Below, piece after piece: positions 10,657 through 19,737 of a stretch of 64,000 bases of DNA. Both the position numbers and the translations under genes were made by a program. Where the stretch lies: the NCBI RefSeq assembly GCF_041435095.1, contig NZ_CP108025.1, positions 4,030,001-4,094,000 of the forward strand, read 5' to 3'. The notes beneath the pieces are model-generated. The model made no database searches and had not been told where the DNA came from. It was given only the letters and a program-made list of their open reading frames with translations. The DNA is from Kitasatospora sp. NBC_00315. Lineage in GTDB: Bacteria; Actinomycetota; Actinomycetes; Streptomycetales; Streptomycetaceae. How positions within the stretch are numbered: the first letter of the stretch is position 1; each line of letters opens with the position of its first letter.

Positions 10657-12129
10657 ATGCTCATCGGCATCGCAGGGGCGTCCGTCGCCTCTCTCATCAT
10701 CCTGATCGTGCTCTTCAAGCTCATGTGGCGGGTCGCCGAGCCCAACGAGGCACTGATCATCTCCGGTTCGAGGCACCGCGCCGAGGGGGTCGGCGAAGGG
10801 CTCGGCTTCCGCATCGTCACCGGCCGCGGCACGCTGGTGACCCCGGGCGTGCAGGTGGTGCGCAAGCTGTCGCTGGACCTCAACGAGGCCGACCTCGACG
10901 TCGAGTGCGTGACCTCACAGGGGATCCCGGTGCACGTCAAGGGCGTTGTGATCTTCAAGGTCGGCGACGACGCGGTGTCGATCGCCAACGCCGCCCGCCG
11001 CTTCCTGGACCAGCAGGCGATGATGGGCCACCGGGTCCACAACGTCTTCGCCGGCCACCTGCGCTCGATCGTCGGCGGCCTGACCGTCGAGGACATGATC
11101 CGCGACCGCGAGCGGCTCACCGGCGAGACCCGTGCCGCCTCCGGCACCGAGATGGAGAAGCTGGGTCTGATCATCGACTCGCTGCAGATCCAGGAGATCC
11201 TCGACCCGACCGGCTACATCCAGAACCTGGCCGCTCCGCACGCGGCCCGGGTCATGCGCGACGCCCGGATCGCCCAGGCCGAGGCGGACCGCCAGGCCAC
11301 CGAGGCCGAGCAGGAGTCCTTCGCCCGCAAGGCCGAGGCGACCCGCAACAGCGGCATCCAGCAGGCCGGCTACCAGGCCGAGATGGAGACCGCGACCGCC
11401 CGCGCCATGCAGGCGGGGCCGCTGGCCCTGGCCGCCTCCCGCCAGGAGGTCGTGGTCCAGGAGACGAAGGTCGCCGAGCTGGAGGCGCACCGCAAGGAGC
11501 AGCAGCTCCAGGCGGACGTCCGCAAGCCGGCCGACGCCCGCGCGTACGAGACCAGGACCAAGGCCGACGCCGACCGCGACGCCCGGATCTCGGCCGCCCA
11601 GGCCCAGGCCAAGGAGACCGAGCTCAAGGCCGGTGCCGAGGCGAACCGGGTGAAGATCGCGGCGCTCGCCGAGGCGGAGGCCACCAAGGCCCGGGGCCTC
11701 GCCTCCGCGGAGGCCACCCGTGCCACCGGCCAGGCCGAGGCCGCCTCCGCCGAGGCCAAGGGCCTGGCGGCGGCCGAGGCGGCCCGTGCGCTCGGCCTCG
11801 CCGAGGCCGAGGCGATCAAGGCCCGTGCGGCCGCCCTGGCGGAGAACCAGGAGGCCGTGGTCGCACAGCAGTTGGCCGAGAACTGGCCGGAGATCGTCCG
11901 GGCCGGCGCGGAGGCGTTCGGCAACGTCGAGCACATGGTGCTGCTGAACGGCGCCGAGGGCATGGGCGAGATGTTCGCCAAGGCCCTCACCATGGGCGGC
12001 ACCGGCCTCGGCCTGGCCCGTCAGCTGCTGGGCACCATGAACGGAGCCACCCAGCCGGCCGCCGACCTGCCCGCGCAGGCCGCCGCCGAGCGCCCCCGGG
12101 CGCAGTCCATCCCGGTCCAGGAGGACTGA
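10657..12129 (+). CDS. Flotillin-like SPFH-domain membrane scaffold protein
   Basis: A 490-residue protein with one N-terminal membrane helix (about residues 3-20). An SPFH/band-7 domain follows (about 25-200; note GIPVHVKGVVIFKVGDD and VEDMIRDRERLTGETR). The long C-terminal coiled coil is rich in Ala/Glu/Lys repeats (AEA, EAxxA) and ends with the flotillin-type region LAENWPEIVRAGAEAFGNVEHMVLL. The ATG at 10657 follows a GAAGGGGG site; the frame remains open upstream but has no better start. Flotillins organise lipid domains and protein assemblies at the membrane. Confidence 0.92.
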   Translation: MLIGIAGASVASLIILIVLFKLMWRVAEPNEALIISGSRHRAEGVGEGLGFRIVTGRGTLVTPGVQVVRKLSLDLNEADLDVECVTSQGIPVHVKGVVIFKVGDDAVSIANAARRFLDQQAMMGHRVHNVFAGHLRSIVGGLTVEDMIRDRERLTGETRAASGTEMEKLGLIIDSLQIQEILDPTGYIQNLAAPHAARVMRDARIAQAEADRQATEAEQESFARKAEATRNSGIQQAGYQAEMETATARAMQAGPLALAASRQEVVVQETKVAELEAHRKEQQLQADVRKPADARAYETRTKADADRDARISAAQAQAKETELKAGAEANRVKIAALAEAEATKARGLASAEATRATGQAEAASAEAKGLAAAEAARALGLAEAEAIKARAAALAENQEAVVAQQLAENWPEIVRAGAEAFGNVEHMVLLNGAEGMGEMFAKALTMGGTGLGLARQLLGTMNGATQPAADLPAQAAAERPRAQSIPVQED

Positions 12130-12133
12130 CCGA

Positions 12134-12176
12134 CCGGCGGCGTGCCCCCGCCGAAACGGCGCGGGCACGCCGCCGG
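12134..12176 (+). terminator. Hairpin terminator after flotillin gene
   Basis: Fourteen-base arms CCGGCGGCGTGCCC and GGGCACGCCGCCGG flank a 15-base loop just after the stop codon. There is no T-run, as is usual in streptomycetes. Confidence 0.7.
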
Positions 12177-12342
12177 GCCCCTCCCCCCGGTCGGCCGCCG
12201 GTCCCGCCCTCGCAGTGGATCTTCACAGCGCTACCCTGTTCCTGCTCCACGCCCGCACCCCGGGGGCGCCTCGCCGGCGCCCCGGCGTCGCGCGTGTCGA
12301 GCGATCGCGCCATCATGCTCTTCGCCAGGGGGAAACAACACC

Positions 12343-15156
12343 GTGCGTCTTCGTCACGCCGTCGGCCTCGCGGCCGCCACCGTCTCGGCCGTCGTCGGCC
12401 TGCCCACCGTCGCGTCGGGCGCGGAACCCGCCTCGGTGCTGTACGTGGACAACGCCGCCGCGGCGCACTGCCTCGACGGCGGTGCGGGCACGCAGGCACA
12501 GCCGTACTGCACGATCCAGGCCGCCGCCGACGCCGCCCGGCCGGGCCAGACGGTACAGGTGGCCCCGGGCGCCGACCTGGCCGGCGGGGCGAAGCTGACC
12601 CACTCGGGCAGTCCGGGCCACCCCATCGTGATCAACGGATCACCGCTGGCCCCCCTGGACAGCTCGGGGATGAGCGGACAGCCCTCGCTGCACAACGAGT
12701 CGGGCCATGTCCTCGAACTCTCCGGCGTCACCGACGTCATCGTCCGGGGATTCGACATCTACGGCACGGCCGACCCGATCCTGGTCACCGGTTCGAGCAG
12801 GATCGAGCTCGACCAGAACATCATCGAGTACTCCGGGACCGCGCCGCTGCCCGGTGGATCGGCGGCCGTCCGGCTGTCGGGGGCGAACGACCACGTCACG
12901 GTCAGCAGGTCGATCGTCTACCGGAACGCCGGCATCGTCGTGGAGACCGGCTCGCAGCACACCACGATCGTCGGCAACAGCGTCAGCTCCCCGGGGTCGA
13001 CCGCCCTGACCGTGACGGACGCCCCCGGCACGGTCCTCACCAACAACACCCTCGTCGGTCTCGGCGCCGGTCTCGACCTGCGCGGCGCCTCGCCGGGCTC
13101 CGTGATCGAGAACAACATCGTCATCGCGTCGGCCACCCGGTCGTCGGTGGCCCCGGTGTCGGTCTCGGCGGACTCCGTACCCGGGACGACGATGGACTAC
13201 AACATCGTCCACCGTCCGCAGCCGGGCGACGCGTACGCCTGGGGCGGGACGGGCTACCCGGCCCCCGCAGCGTTCACCGCCGGGACGGGCCAGGGCTCGC
13301 ACGACTCGGACGCGGACGTCCCGTTCGACGGGGTCACCGGCCTCTACCCGATGCCCACGGACGCGGCCACCGCGGCCGTCGACTCCGGCGACCCGGCCGC
13401 GCCCGGTCTGCCGGACACCGACATGTTCGGCAAGGCCGTGGTGGACGATCCGCTGGTCGCCAACACCGGACCCGGGGGTGGCGTCAGGGACCGGGGCGCG
13501 TTCGAGGTGCAGGGCCTGCGGTACGCCTCGCTCAACCTGTACGGCGTCGACCACCCCGCGCCGGGCCCGCAGGGCCCCGGCCCGCTCGTGGTGGAGCTCA
13601 CCGCGTACTCCTCCACCCGCTGGCCGACGGTCCTCCACTACACCTTCGACTTCGGTGACGGTTCCGCGCCGCTGGTCACCACGGACAAGACGGTCCGCCA
13701 CACCTACTCCACGGTCGGCCGCCACCCGGCGAAGGTCACCGTCACCGACGGCATCGGCGGCAGCGTCGCCTCACCGGACGGCTCCTGGGTGACCGTCAAC
13801 CCGGACGGCCCGGTCGTGCCGACCCTGGACGCCACGCCGAACGGCACCGACCCGCTGGGCTTCCGGCTCGACACCGGGGGCAGCAGCCCGTGGGGCATCC
13901 GCGACTACGCGGTGGACTTCGGCGACGGCAGCTCCGACTCGCGCTCGTACAGCGGCTTCACCCACACCTACGGCCACCCCGGCACCTACACCGTCAGGCT
14001 GACCGTCACCGACTTCGCCGGGCGCAGCGCGAGCACCACCCGGCAGGTCACCGCCGCCTACGCGGCCGCCGGCTTCACCGCGATCACGCCCGCCCGGGTG
14101 CTCGACACCCGCGTGCCGGGCAGCCGCAACGAGCAGCACGGCGCGTGGAGCAGCATCGACGTGAACGTGCGCTCCGCACAGGCGAACGGCTCGGCCGCCG
14201 TGGTGCCGGCCGGTGCGACCGCCGTCGTCATCAACCTGACCGCCACCGGCGGCAGCGGCACCGGCTTCCTCGCCGCCGGTCCCAACCGGGGCGAGCGGCC
14301 GGCCACCTCGAACGTCAACTACGGGCCCGGCCAGGACGTCGCCAACGTGGTCACCGTCCCGATCGGGGCCGACGGCAACGTCACGATCACCAACAGCACC
14401 GGCGCGGTGGGCGCCGTCGCCGACGTCCTCGGCTACTACCGGGCGGACAGCCCGGCGAAGTACACCGCCGTCACGCCGGCCCGGCTGCTCGACACCCGGG
14501 CCGCCGGTGACTCCCCGCTCGGCCAGGACAGGGCCCGCTCGCTGAAGGTCACCGGCGCCGGGGTCCCCGCCGATGCGGGCGCGGTCGTCCTCAACGTCAC
14601 CTCCACCGACGCCACCGCCGACAGCCACCTGATCGTCTACCCCACCGGGGCGAACCGGCCGGCGGCCTCGAACCTCAACTTCGGGCCCGGCCGGACCGTG
14701 CCCAACCAGGTGATCGTGCCGGTCGGCGCCGACGGCAGCATCGACCTGTACAACCACCTCGGCAGCACCGACGTGATCGTCGACGTGTTCGGCTACTACG
14801 GTCCGGACGGCGGCGGCCTGTTCACCCCGGTCACCCCGGCCCGCCTGCTGGACACCCGGCTGAGCGGCGGCGCGCTCGGGCAGGGGGCGTCCCGGAGCGT
14901 CGGCGGGGTCCCGGCGGGCGCCACCGCCGCGGTCGTCAACATCACCGCGACCGGGACGACCACGGACACCCACCTGATCGTGCACGCCACCGGCACGGCC
15001 CTGCCGGGCACCAGCAACCTCAACCCGGTGCCCGGGCGCGACGTGCCCAACCAGGTGACCACGCCGGTCGGCGCCGACGGCAGGTTCGACGTCTTCAACC
15101 ACATGGGCAGCACCCAGGTGATCGCCGACCTGTTCGGCTACTTCACCAACGGGTGA
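12343..15156 (+). CDS. Secreted beta-helix protein with PKD and LLDTR repeats
   Basis: A 937-residue exported protein. I chose the GTG at 12343, preceded by AGGGGG, because it puts a normal Sec signal peptide first (about residues 1-28, ending VASGAEP). Residues ~35-400 resemble a right-handed parallel beta-helix (ATIVGNSVSS, LTNNTLVGLG, IENNIVIAS) of the kind that binds or cleaves polysaccharides. Two PKD domains follow (about 427-470 and 507-571, each with DFGDGS). Three copies of a ~115-residue module complete it (580-703, 706-823, 826-937). Each begins TPARxLDTR and ends in a variant of VIADxFGYY. The same module occurs in the S53 protease at 23217. I see no clear catalytic residues. Confidence 0.85.
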   Translation: MRLRHAVGLAAATVSAVVGLPTVASGAEPASVLYVDNAAAAHCLDGGAGTQAQPYCTIQAAADAARPGQTVQVAPGADLAGGAKLTHSGSPGHPIVINGSPLAPLDSSGMSGQPSLHNESGHVLELSGVTDVIVRGFDIYGTADPILVTGSSRIELDQNIIEYSGTAPLPGGSAAVRLSGANDHVTVSRSIVYRNAGIVVETGSQHTTIVGNSVSSPGSTALTVTDAPGTVLTNNTLVGLGAGLDLRGASPGSVIENNIVIASATRSSVAPVSVSADSVPGTTMDYNIVHRPQPGDAYAWGGTGYPAPAAFTAGTGQGSHDSDADVPFDGVTGLYPMPTDAATAAVDSGDPAAPGLPDTDMFGKAVVDDPLVANTGPGGGVRDRGAFEVQGLRYASLNLYGVDHPAPGPQGPGPLVVELTAYSSTRWPTVLHYTFDFGDGSAPLVTTDKTVRHTYSTVGRHPAKVTVTDGIGGSVASPDGSWVTVNPDGPVVPTLDATPNGTDPLGFRLDTGGSSPWGIRDYAVDFGDGSSDSRSYSGFTHTYGHPGTYTVRLTVTDFAGRSASTTRQVTAAYAAAGFTAITPARVLDTRVPGSRNEQHGAWSSIDVNVRSAQANGSAAVVPAGATAVVINLTATGGSGTGFLAAGPNRGERPATSNVNYGPGQDVANVVTVPIGADGNVTITNSTGAVGAVADVLGYYRADSPAKYTAVTPARLLDTRAAGDSPLGQDRARSLKVTGAGVPADAGAVVLNVTSTDATADSHLIVYPTGANRPAASNLNFGPGRTVPNQVIVPVGADGSIDLYNHLGSTDVIVDVFGYYGPDGGGLFTPVTPARLLDTRLSGGALGQGASRSVGGVPAGATAAVVNITATGTTTDTHLIVHATGTALPGTSNLNPVPGRDVPNQVTTPVGADGRFDVFNHMGSTQVIADLFGYFTNG

Positions 15157-15174
15157 CCCACCCCCGCCCTGCCG

Positions 15175-15208
15175 CGTGCCCGTCCACCGATCCCGGTGGG
15201 CGGGCACG
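15175..15208 (+). terminator. Hairpin terminator after beta-helix gene
   Basis: Arms CGTGCCCGTCCACCG and CGGTGGGCGGGCACG pair with a single T-G wobble across a 4-base loop. It isolates the upstream gene from the OleA-like cluster. Confidence 0.75.
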
Positions 15209-15282
15209 TTGGGTATCCGGCGGCCCGGAACTGAGTACCCGTACTCAGGCCGTCGGAGCGCGCGCGACGGGAGCATGGCGTC

Positions 15283-16287
15283 ATGGACCTCCCGATAGCG
15301 CGGGTCGGCATCACGGCCGTCGGCTCGTTTCTGCCCGCCCACCGGCTGACCTCGCAACAGCTCCAGGACGAGGTGGCCGGGGAACTACGGCTTCCCGAGC
15401 GGATGTTCGAGAAGGCGACCGGCATCGTCACCCGGCACTTCGCCGCCGAAGGCGAGTACGCCTCCACGCTCGCCCTGGGCGCCGCCCGCCGCGCCCTCGA
15501 CGCCCGCGGCATCGACGCCACCGACATCGACCTGCTGCTGTACGCCTCGGCCACCCGTGATCTGTGCGAACCCGCCACCGCCCACCTGGTGCAGGCCGAA
15601 CTCGGCTCCCGCGCCCACGCCCTGGACGTCGCCAACGCCTGCAACAGCTTCCTCAACGGGATCGACCTGGCCCGCGCGATGATCCTGGCCGGCCGGGCCC
15701 GGCGTGCGCTGGTGGTGACGGGCGAGACCCCCAGCCGCGCGATGCGGCGCGACCCGGGCGGCCTCGCCGACTTCCGCGAGGGCTTCGCGGGCTACACCTT
15801 CGGGGACGCCGGCGCCGCCGTCGTGGTCGAGCCGGTGGCGCGTGGCGGCATCCTCGACGTCGAGACCGAGACCGCCTCCGAGCACTGGGCGGTCGGCGGC
15901 ATCCCGGGCGGCGGCTCGCGGCACCCGCGCGGCGACGAGTACAGCTACTTCCGCGGCGGCGGGACGCGGTTGCGCACCGTCTTCGAGAAGATCGGCGGCG
16001 ACATCCTGAACCGGGTGGCGGCCCGCACCGGCCTCGGCTGGGACGCCTACGCCCGCGTCCTGGTCCACCAGGTGACCGTCCCCTACCTGGAACGGTTCGT
16101 CGAACTGACCGGGGTGCCCGCCGAGAAGCTGGTGCTCACGGTGCCGGACGTCGGCAACGTCGCCAGCGCCACGCTCGGCCTCCAACTCGACCGCGTCCGG
16201 CACGAGCTGGCTCCGGGGGACCGGGTGCTGCTGATCGGCCTGGGCGGCGGCGTCAGCCTGATGACCATGGTCTGGGAGGCGTCGTGA
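15283..16287 (+). CDS. OleA-like thiolase (KASIII family acyl condensing enzyme)
   Basis: A 334-residue thiolase-superfamily protein. The catalytic set is complete: C120 in DVANACNSF, H262 in VLVHQVT and N292 in DVGNVAS. It also has E96 in CEPATA, which aligns with the glutamate (E117 in the Xanthomonas enzyme) that OleA supplies from its partner subunit and that ordinary FabH lacks. The blocks EPATA and DVANAC follow OleA closely. OleA joins two acyl chains head to head to give a 2-alkyl-3-keto acid. A GGGAG site precedes the ATG. The next gene overlaps it by four bases, and it is first in a five-gene run with OleC- and OleD-like genes. A FabH-like priming role is the alternative. Confidence 0.85.
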   Translation: MDLPIARVGITAVGSFLPAHRLTSQQLQDEVAGELRLPERMFEKATGIVTRHFAAEGEYASTLALGAARRALDARGIDATDIDLLLYASATRDLCEPATAHLVQAELGSRAHALDVANACNSFLNGIDLARAMILAGRARRALVVTGETPSRAMRRDPGGLADFREGFAGYTFGDAGAAVVVEPVARGGILDVETETASEHWAVGGIPGGGSRHPRGDEYSYFRGGGTRLRTVFEKIGGDILNRVAARTGLGWDAYARVLVHQVTVPYLERFVELTGVPAEKLVLTVPDVGNVASATLGLQLDRVRHELAPGDRVLLIGLGGGVSLMTMVWEAS

Positions 16288-17045
16288 CCGCCGGCCCGGG
16301 GAGCCCCGACGGGCTCTGGGTGATCGTCCCCGCGTACCAGGAGGAGGCGAGGATCGGCGACACCCTGACCGCCCTCGCCCGCCAGCACGACCGGGACTTC
16401 ACCCTGCTGGTCGTCGACAACGGCTCCACCGACCGCACCGCCGCGCTGGCCCGCGCGTTCGCCGCCGAGGCGCCGTTCCCCGTGCGGGTCCTGGTCGAGT
16501 CGGAGAAGGGCGTCGGCTGCGCCGTCGACACCGGGTTCCGGTACGCCCTGGCACACGGCGCCACCCTGCTCGCCCGGACCGACGCCGACTGCGTCCCCCG
16601 GCCGACCTGGACGGCCGCCGCCCGGATCGCGCTCACCGCCCGCCCCGGACTGGTCTGCGGCCGGATCCTGGCCCGGCGCGACGAGCACGGCCCGCTCGGC
16701 CGGGCCGGCTTCCGCGCGCTGGTCCTCACCGCCGCCGTGTTCGGACGCCTGCGCCCCGCCCACCACCGCCGGCACGGCTACCTGGCCCCCTACCGGATGC
16801 ACGCCGGCAACAACATGGCGATCACCGCCGAACTGTACGAGGCCGTCGGCGGCATGCCCCGGCGCCCGTCCCCCACCGACCGCGCCTTCCTCAACCGGGT
16901 CCGCCGGCACACCACCGCGATCAGCCGCTGCCGGGCCATGGCGGTGCACAACTCCACCCGCCGGCTGACCGCCTTCGGCGTGCTCGGGACGGCCCGCTGG
17001 TACCTGGACCGGGGCAGCGGCCGGCACGGCGCCAATCCGCGCTGA
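16284..17045 (+). CDS. Family 2 glycosyltransferase in the OleA-like cluster
   Basis: A 253-residue cytosolic GT-A fold protein with no membrane helix. Its GTG start overlaps the stop of the OleA-like gene (GTGA), which argues for coupled expression. It shows the GT2 pattern: VIVPAYQEEARIGDTL at the N-terminus, VVDNGSTDRT (nucleotide binding) and RTDADCVPRP (the DxD-type metal site). After the catalytic half the C-terminal ~80 residues are Arg-rich. The sugar and acceptor are unknown; its place in the operon suggests it decorates the product made by its neighbours. Confidence 0.85.
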   Translation: MTAGPGSPDGLWVIVPAYQEEARIGDTLTALARQHDRDFTLLVVDNGSTDRTAALARAFAAEAPFPVRVLVESEKGVGCAVDTGFRYALAHGATLLARTDADCVPRPTWTAAARIALTARPGLVCGRILARRDEHGPLGRAGFRALVLTAAVFGRLRPAHHRRHGYLAPYRMHAGNNMAITAELYEAVGGMPRRPSPTDRAFLNRVRRHTTAISRCRAMAVHNSTRRLTAFGVLGTARWYLDRGSGRHGANPR

Positions 17046-17051
17046 CCCGCC

Positions 17052-17118
17052 GCACCCGCGCCCACCGCGCGCACGACGCCCACCGCGCCCACCGCGCCCA
17101 CCGCGCGCACGACGCGCC
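17052..17118. repeat. CCCACCGCG / CGCACGACG short tandem repeats
   Basis: The 110-base gap inside the cluster is filled by imperfect direct repeats of the 9-mer CCCACCGCG, interspersed with CGCACGACG; an 18-base unit appears twice around them. No gene is coded here. A GGAAGG ribosome site for the next gene lies at about 17141. Confidence 0.7.
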
Positions 17119-17155
17119 GCCGACCCCCGCCCGAGCACACCGGAAGGACCGATCC

Positions 17156-18625
17156 GTGCTGGACAACCTCGCTCGGGCGCTGCGCACCGCGCCCGAGCGC
17201 CCCGCCGTACTGCGCAACACCCGTGGCGGCGCCGCCCGGGTGCAGATCCGCCGCGGTGAGCTCGCGGACCTCGCCGACGCCTACGCCGCCGCCCTGCACC
17301 GGCGCGGGCTGGGCCCGGGGGACACCCTGGGCGTGGCCGTCCGCCCGGGGCCGCGCGCGCTGGCCGTGCTGCTCGCCGCCCACCACCTGGGGCTGCGGAT
17401 CGCCGTGCTCGACCCGAGCGCCGGTCCGGACGTGCTGCGCGCCCGGCTGTCGCTGGCCCGGCCCGCGCTGATCCTCGCGGACGCCGCCGCCCAGGCGGTG
17501 ACCGGCTGGGCCCGCCCGCTCGCCCGCCGGGCCCACCTCGCGCTCCCTCCGCTCGCCGAACTCGGGCCGGTCGCCACCCTCGGGCGGCGCTGGCCGGGCA
17601 GCGCACCCGGACTACGGGCGGCCCCCGCCCCGCCGCCGAGGGCCGCCGACCCGGGGCCCGACGCGGACGCCGTCATCGTCTTCACCTCCGGCACCACCGC
17701 CGACCCGCGCGCCGTCGTGCACAGCCGGGCCGGCCTCGCGGCGGGCCTGCGCACCGTCGCCGCACTGGTCCGGCCGCAGGACGGATCGACCGTCCTCGGG
17801 GGCACCTTCTTCGTCCTGGTGCCCGCCCTGGCTGCCGGCGCAGGCGTCGCCCTGCCGGCTCGCTCGCCCGCCGCGCTGGCCCGCCAGCTCCACCACCTGG
17901 CGCCCGCCGAGACATACCTCACCCCACCGCTGCTGCGGGCCGCCCTGGCGGCCGGCGCCGGCTTCACCGGCCGGGTCTGGACCGGCTCCGCCCCGGCCGG
18001 CGCGGAGCTGCTGCGCCGGGTGAAGCGGGCCGGGGCCACCGAGGCCTGGAGTGTGTACGCGCTGACCGAGCTCTTCCCCGCCGCGGCCGTCGAGGAGGCC
18101 GAGAAGGCCGCCTTCACCGGCGCCGGGGATCTGGTCGGCCACCCCCTCCCGGGGGTGCGGACCCGGCTCGCGGAGGACGGTGAGCTGCTGCTCACCGGCC
18201 CCGGCGTCCGCCACCGCTACCTCGGCGAGCAGCCCGATCCCTGGGTCCGCACCGGGGACCGGGCCACCCTGACCGCCGACGGACGGATCGCGCTGGCCGG
18301 CCGCTGCAAGGACATGGTGCTGCGGCGGGCGGAGAACATCTACCCCGGGCTGTACGAACCCGCGCTGCACCTGCCCGGGGTCGAACTGGCCGTCCTGGTG
18401 GGCGTCCCGGACGCGGAGGGCGACGAGCGGCTGGTCGCCCTCGTCCAGCCGCGCCCCGGGGCCGACCACCGGCGGCTGCGCGCCGCCCTGGAGGAGCCGC
18501 TCGCCCGGATGGGCAGCGCCCGGCCGGACGCCGTCCTGTTCGCCGACGTGCCGCTCGCCGGCCGCTCCCGCAAACCCGACCGGGCCGCCGCGTCCCGGCT
18601 CTGCGCGGGGGAGCCGGCCCGATGA
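17156..18625 (+). CDS. OleC-like AMP-dependent ligase (possible beta-lactone synthetase)
   Basis: A 489-residue ANL-superfamily enzyme with a GTG start. The phosphate-binding loop is FTSGTTADPRAV (from residue 176), the A5 motif is VYALTELFP, the hinge region is WVRTGD and GRCKDMVLRRAENIYP, and the catalytic lysine is K473 in RSRKPDR. OleC enzymes use this fold to activate a 2-alkyl-3-hydroxy acid as the acyl-AMP and close it to a beta-lactone. Ordinary fatty acyl-CoA or AMP ligases look similar, so the OleC assignment rests mainly on the neighbours. The cytochrome P450 gene overlaps its stop by four bases (ATGA). Confidence 0.75.
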   Translation: MLDNLARALRTAPERPAVLRNTRGGAARVQIRRGELADLADAYAAALHRRGLGPGDTLGVAVRPGPRALAVLLAAHHLGLRIAVLDPSAGPDVLRARLSLARPALILADAAAQAVTGWARPLARRAHLALPPLAELGPVATLGRRWPGSAPGLRAAPAPPPRAADPGPDADAVIVFTSGTTADPRAVVHSRAGLAAGLRTVAALVRPQDGSTVLGGTFFVLVPALAAGAGVALPARSPAALARQLHHLAPAETYLTPPLLRAALAAGAGFTGRVWTGSAPAGAELLRRVKRAGATEAWSVYALTELFPAAAVEEAEKAAFTGAGDLVGHPLPGVRTRLAEDGELLLTGPGVRHRYLGEQPDPWVRTGDRATLTADGRIALAGRCKDMVLRRAENIYPGLYEPALHLPGVELAVLVGVPDAEGDERLVALVQPRPGADHRRLRAALEEPLARMGSARPDAVLFADVPLAGRSRKPDRAAASRLCAGEPAR

Positions 18626-19737
18626 GCGGCGCCGGCACGCGCCGGGCCCGGCGCCGCGACCGCCGGGTCTACCTGGCCGGCCATCCCGTCCTGTTCGTCC
18701 TGCTCGCCGCGACCCGTCGCCGCCCGGTGGTCCGGATCGGCCGGACGGTGCTGGTGCACGGCGGCGCGGCCTACCACGAGGTGCTCACCCGGCTCCCGCT
18801 GGACCGCACCGCGGCCGGCACCACCGGCGGCGCGGCCGCCGAACTCACCGGCGGCGGGCTGCTGTTCGACCAGGACGGCGACGACCACCGGGCCGCCCGC
18901 CGCACGCTGGCCGCCGACCTCGGCGCCCGGACCGCGCTGCGGCTGCGCCCACGGTGGCAGGCCGTGCTGGACGAGCGCCTGGCCGTCCTGGGCCGGGGCC
19001 TGGCCCTCGATCTCGTACCGCTGGCAGCCGAGTTGGCGGGCCTGACCGCCGCCGCGCTGACCACCCCGGCCCCGACCGCCGCCGGGCCCGCCGGTGCGCC
19101 CGATCCGCTGCTGCTCGCCCACGCCGCCACCGAGGCGGCCGCCGCCACCGCCCGCGACCACCTGCCGGGGCGCCGCCGCCCCGGCGGTGCCGAGGCCGCG
19201 GCGACGGCCGCCGCCCGGCTCAACTCGCTGCTGCCGGACGGCCTGGACGCGATGCTGGCCGTGGCCGCCGTCAACACCACGGTGGCCGCCCTCCCCCGGG
19301 CCGCCGCCTGGTGCGCCGACGCGGGCCTCTGGGCCGGGCTCACGCCCGACAACGCCCCCGGGGTCGCCTCGGAACTGCTCCGGCTGACGGCCCCCTCGCC
19401 CGTCCTGCCGCGCGTCGCGGCGGCCGGCGCCACCGTCGCCGGCTGCCCGATCGCCCGCGGCGACCGCCTCGTCCTGGTCGCCCGGCATGCCGCCGAGTCG
19501 CACCGCGACACCCCCGTCGACCCGGCCCGGGCGACCCAGGCCGTGTTCGGCGCGGGCCCGCACGCCTGCCCGGGCGCCGCCGCTGCCCGCGCGCTGCTCG
19601 CCGAGTTCCTGCTGGCCCTGGCCCCGTACCGGCCGACGGTCGTGAGGGCCCGCGCCGACCACCGCTCCGCCCTGCCGGGCTGGGCCGAGCTGCAGGTCAG
19701 GGCCGGGCGACCGGCCGGCCGGGGAGCGAGCCGATGA
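18622..19737 (+). CDS. Cytochrome P450, short form with altered I helix
   Basis: A 371-residue haem monooxygenase. The haem ligand is C316 in VFGAGPHACPG, and the ExxR motif is E251-L-L-R254. The I helix reads AAVNTT (N218, T219, T220), so the usual acidic residue before the conserved threonine is Asn. The protein is about 30-40 residues shorter than typical bacterial P450s, mostly before the I helix. Its start overlaps the AMP ligase gene and its stop overlaps the reductase gene. It likely oxidises an intermediate or the product of the cluster. No ferredoxin gene is nearby. Confidence 0.85.
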   Translation: MSGAGTRRARRRDRRVYLAGHPVLFVLLAATRRRPVVRIGRTVLVHGGAAYHEVLTRLPLDRTAAGTTGGAAAELTGGGLLFDQDGDDHRAARRTLAADLGARTALRLRPRWQAVLDERLAVLGRGLALDLVPLAAELAGLTAAALTTPAPTAAGPAGAPDPLLLAHAATEAAAATARDHLPGRRRPGGAEAAATAAARLNSLLPDGLDAMLAVAAVNTTVAALPRAAAWCADAGLWAGLTPDNAPGVASELLRLTAPSPVLPRVAAAGATVAGCPIARGDRLVLVARHAAESHRDTPVDPARATQAVFGAGPHACPGAAAARALLAEFLLALAPYRPTVVRARADHRSALPGWAELQVRAGRPAGRGASR

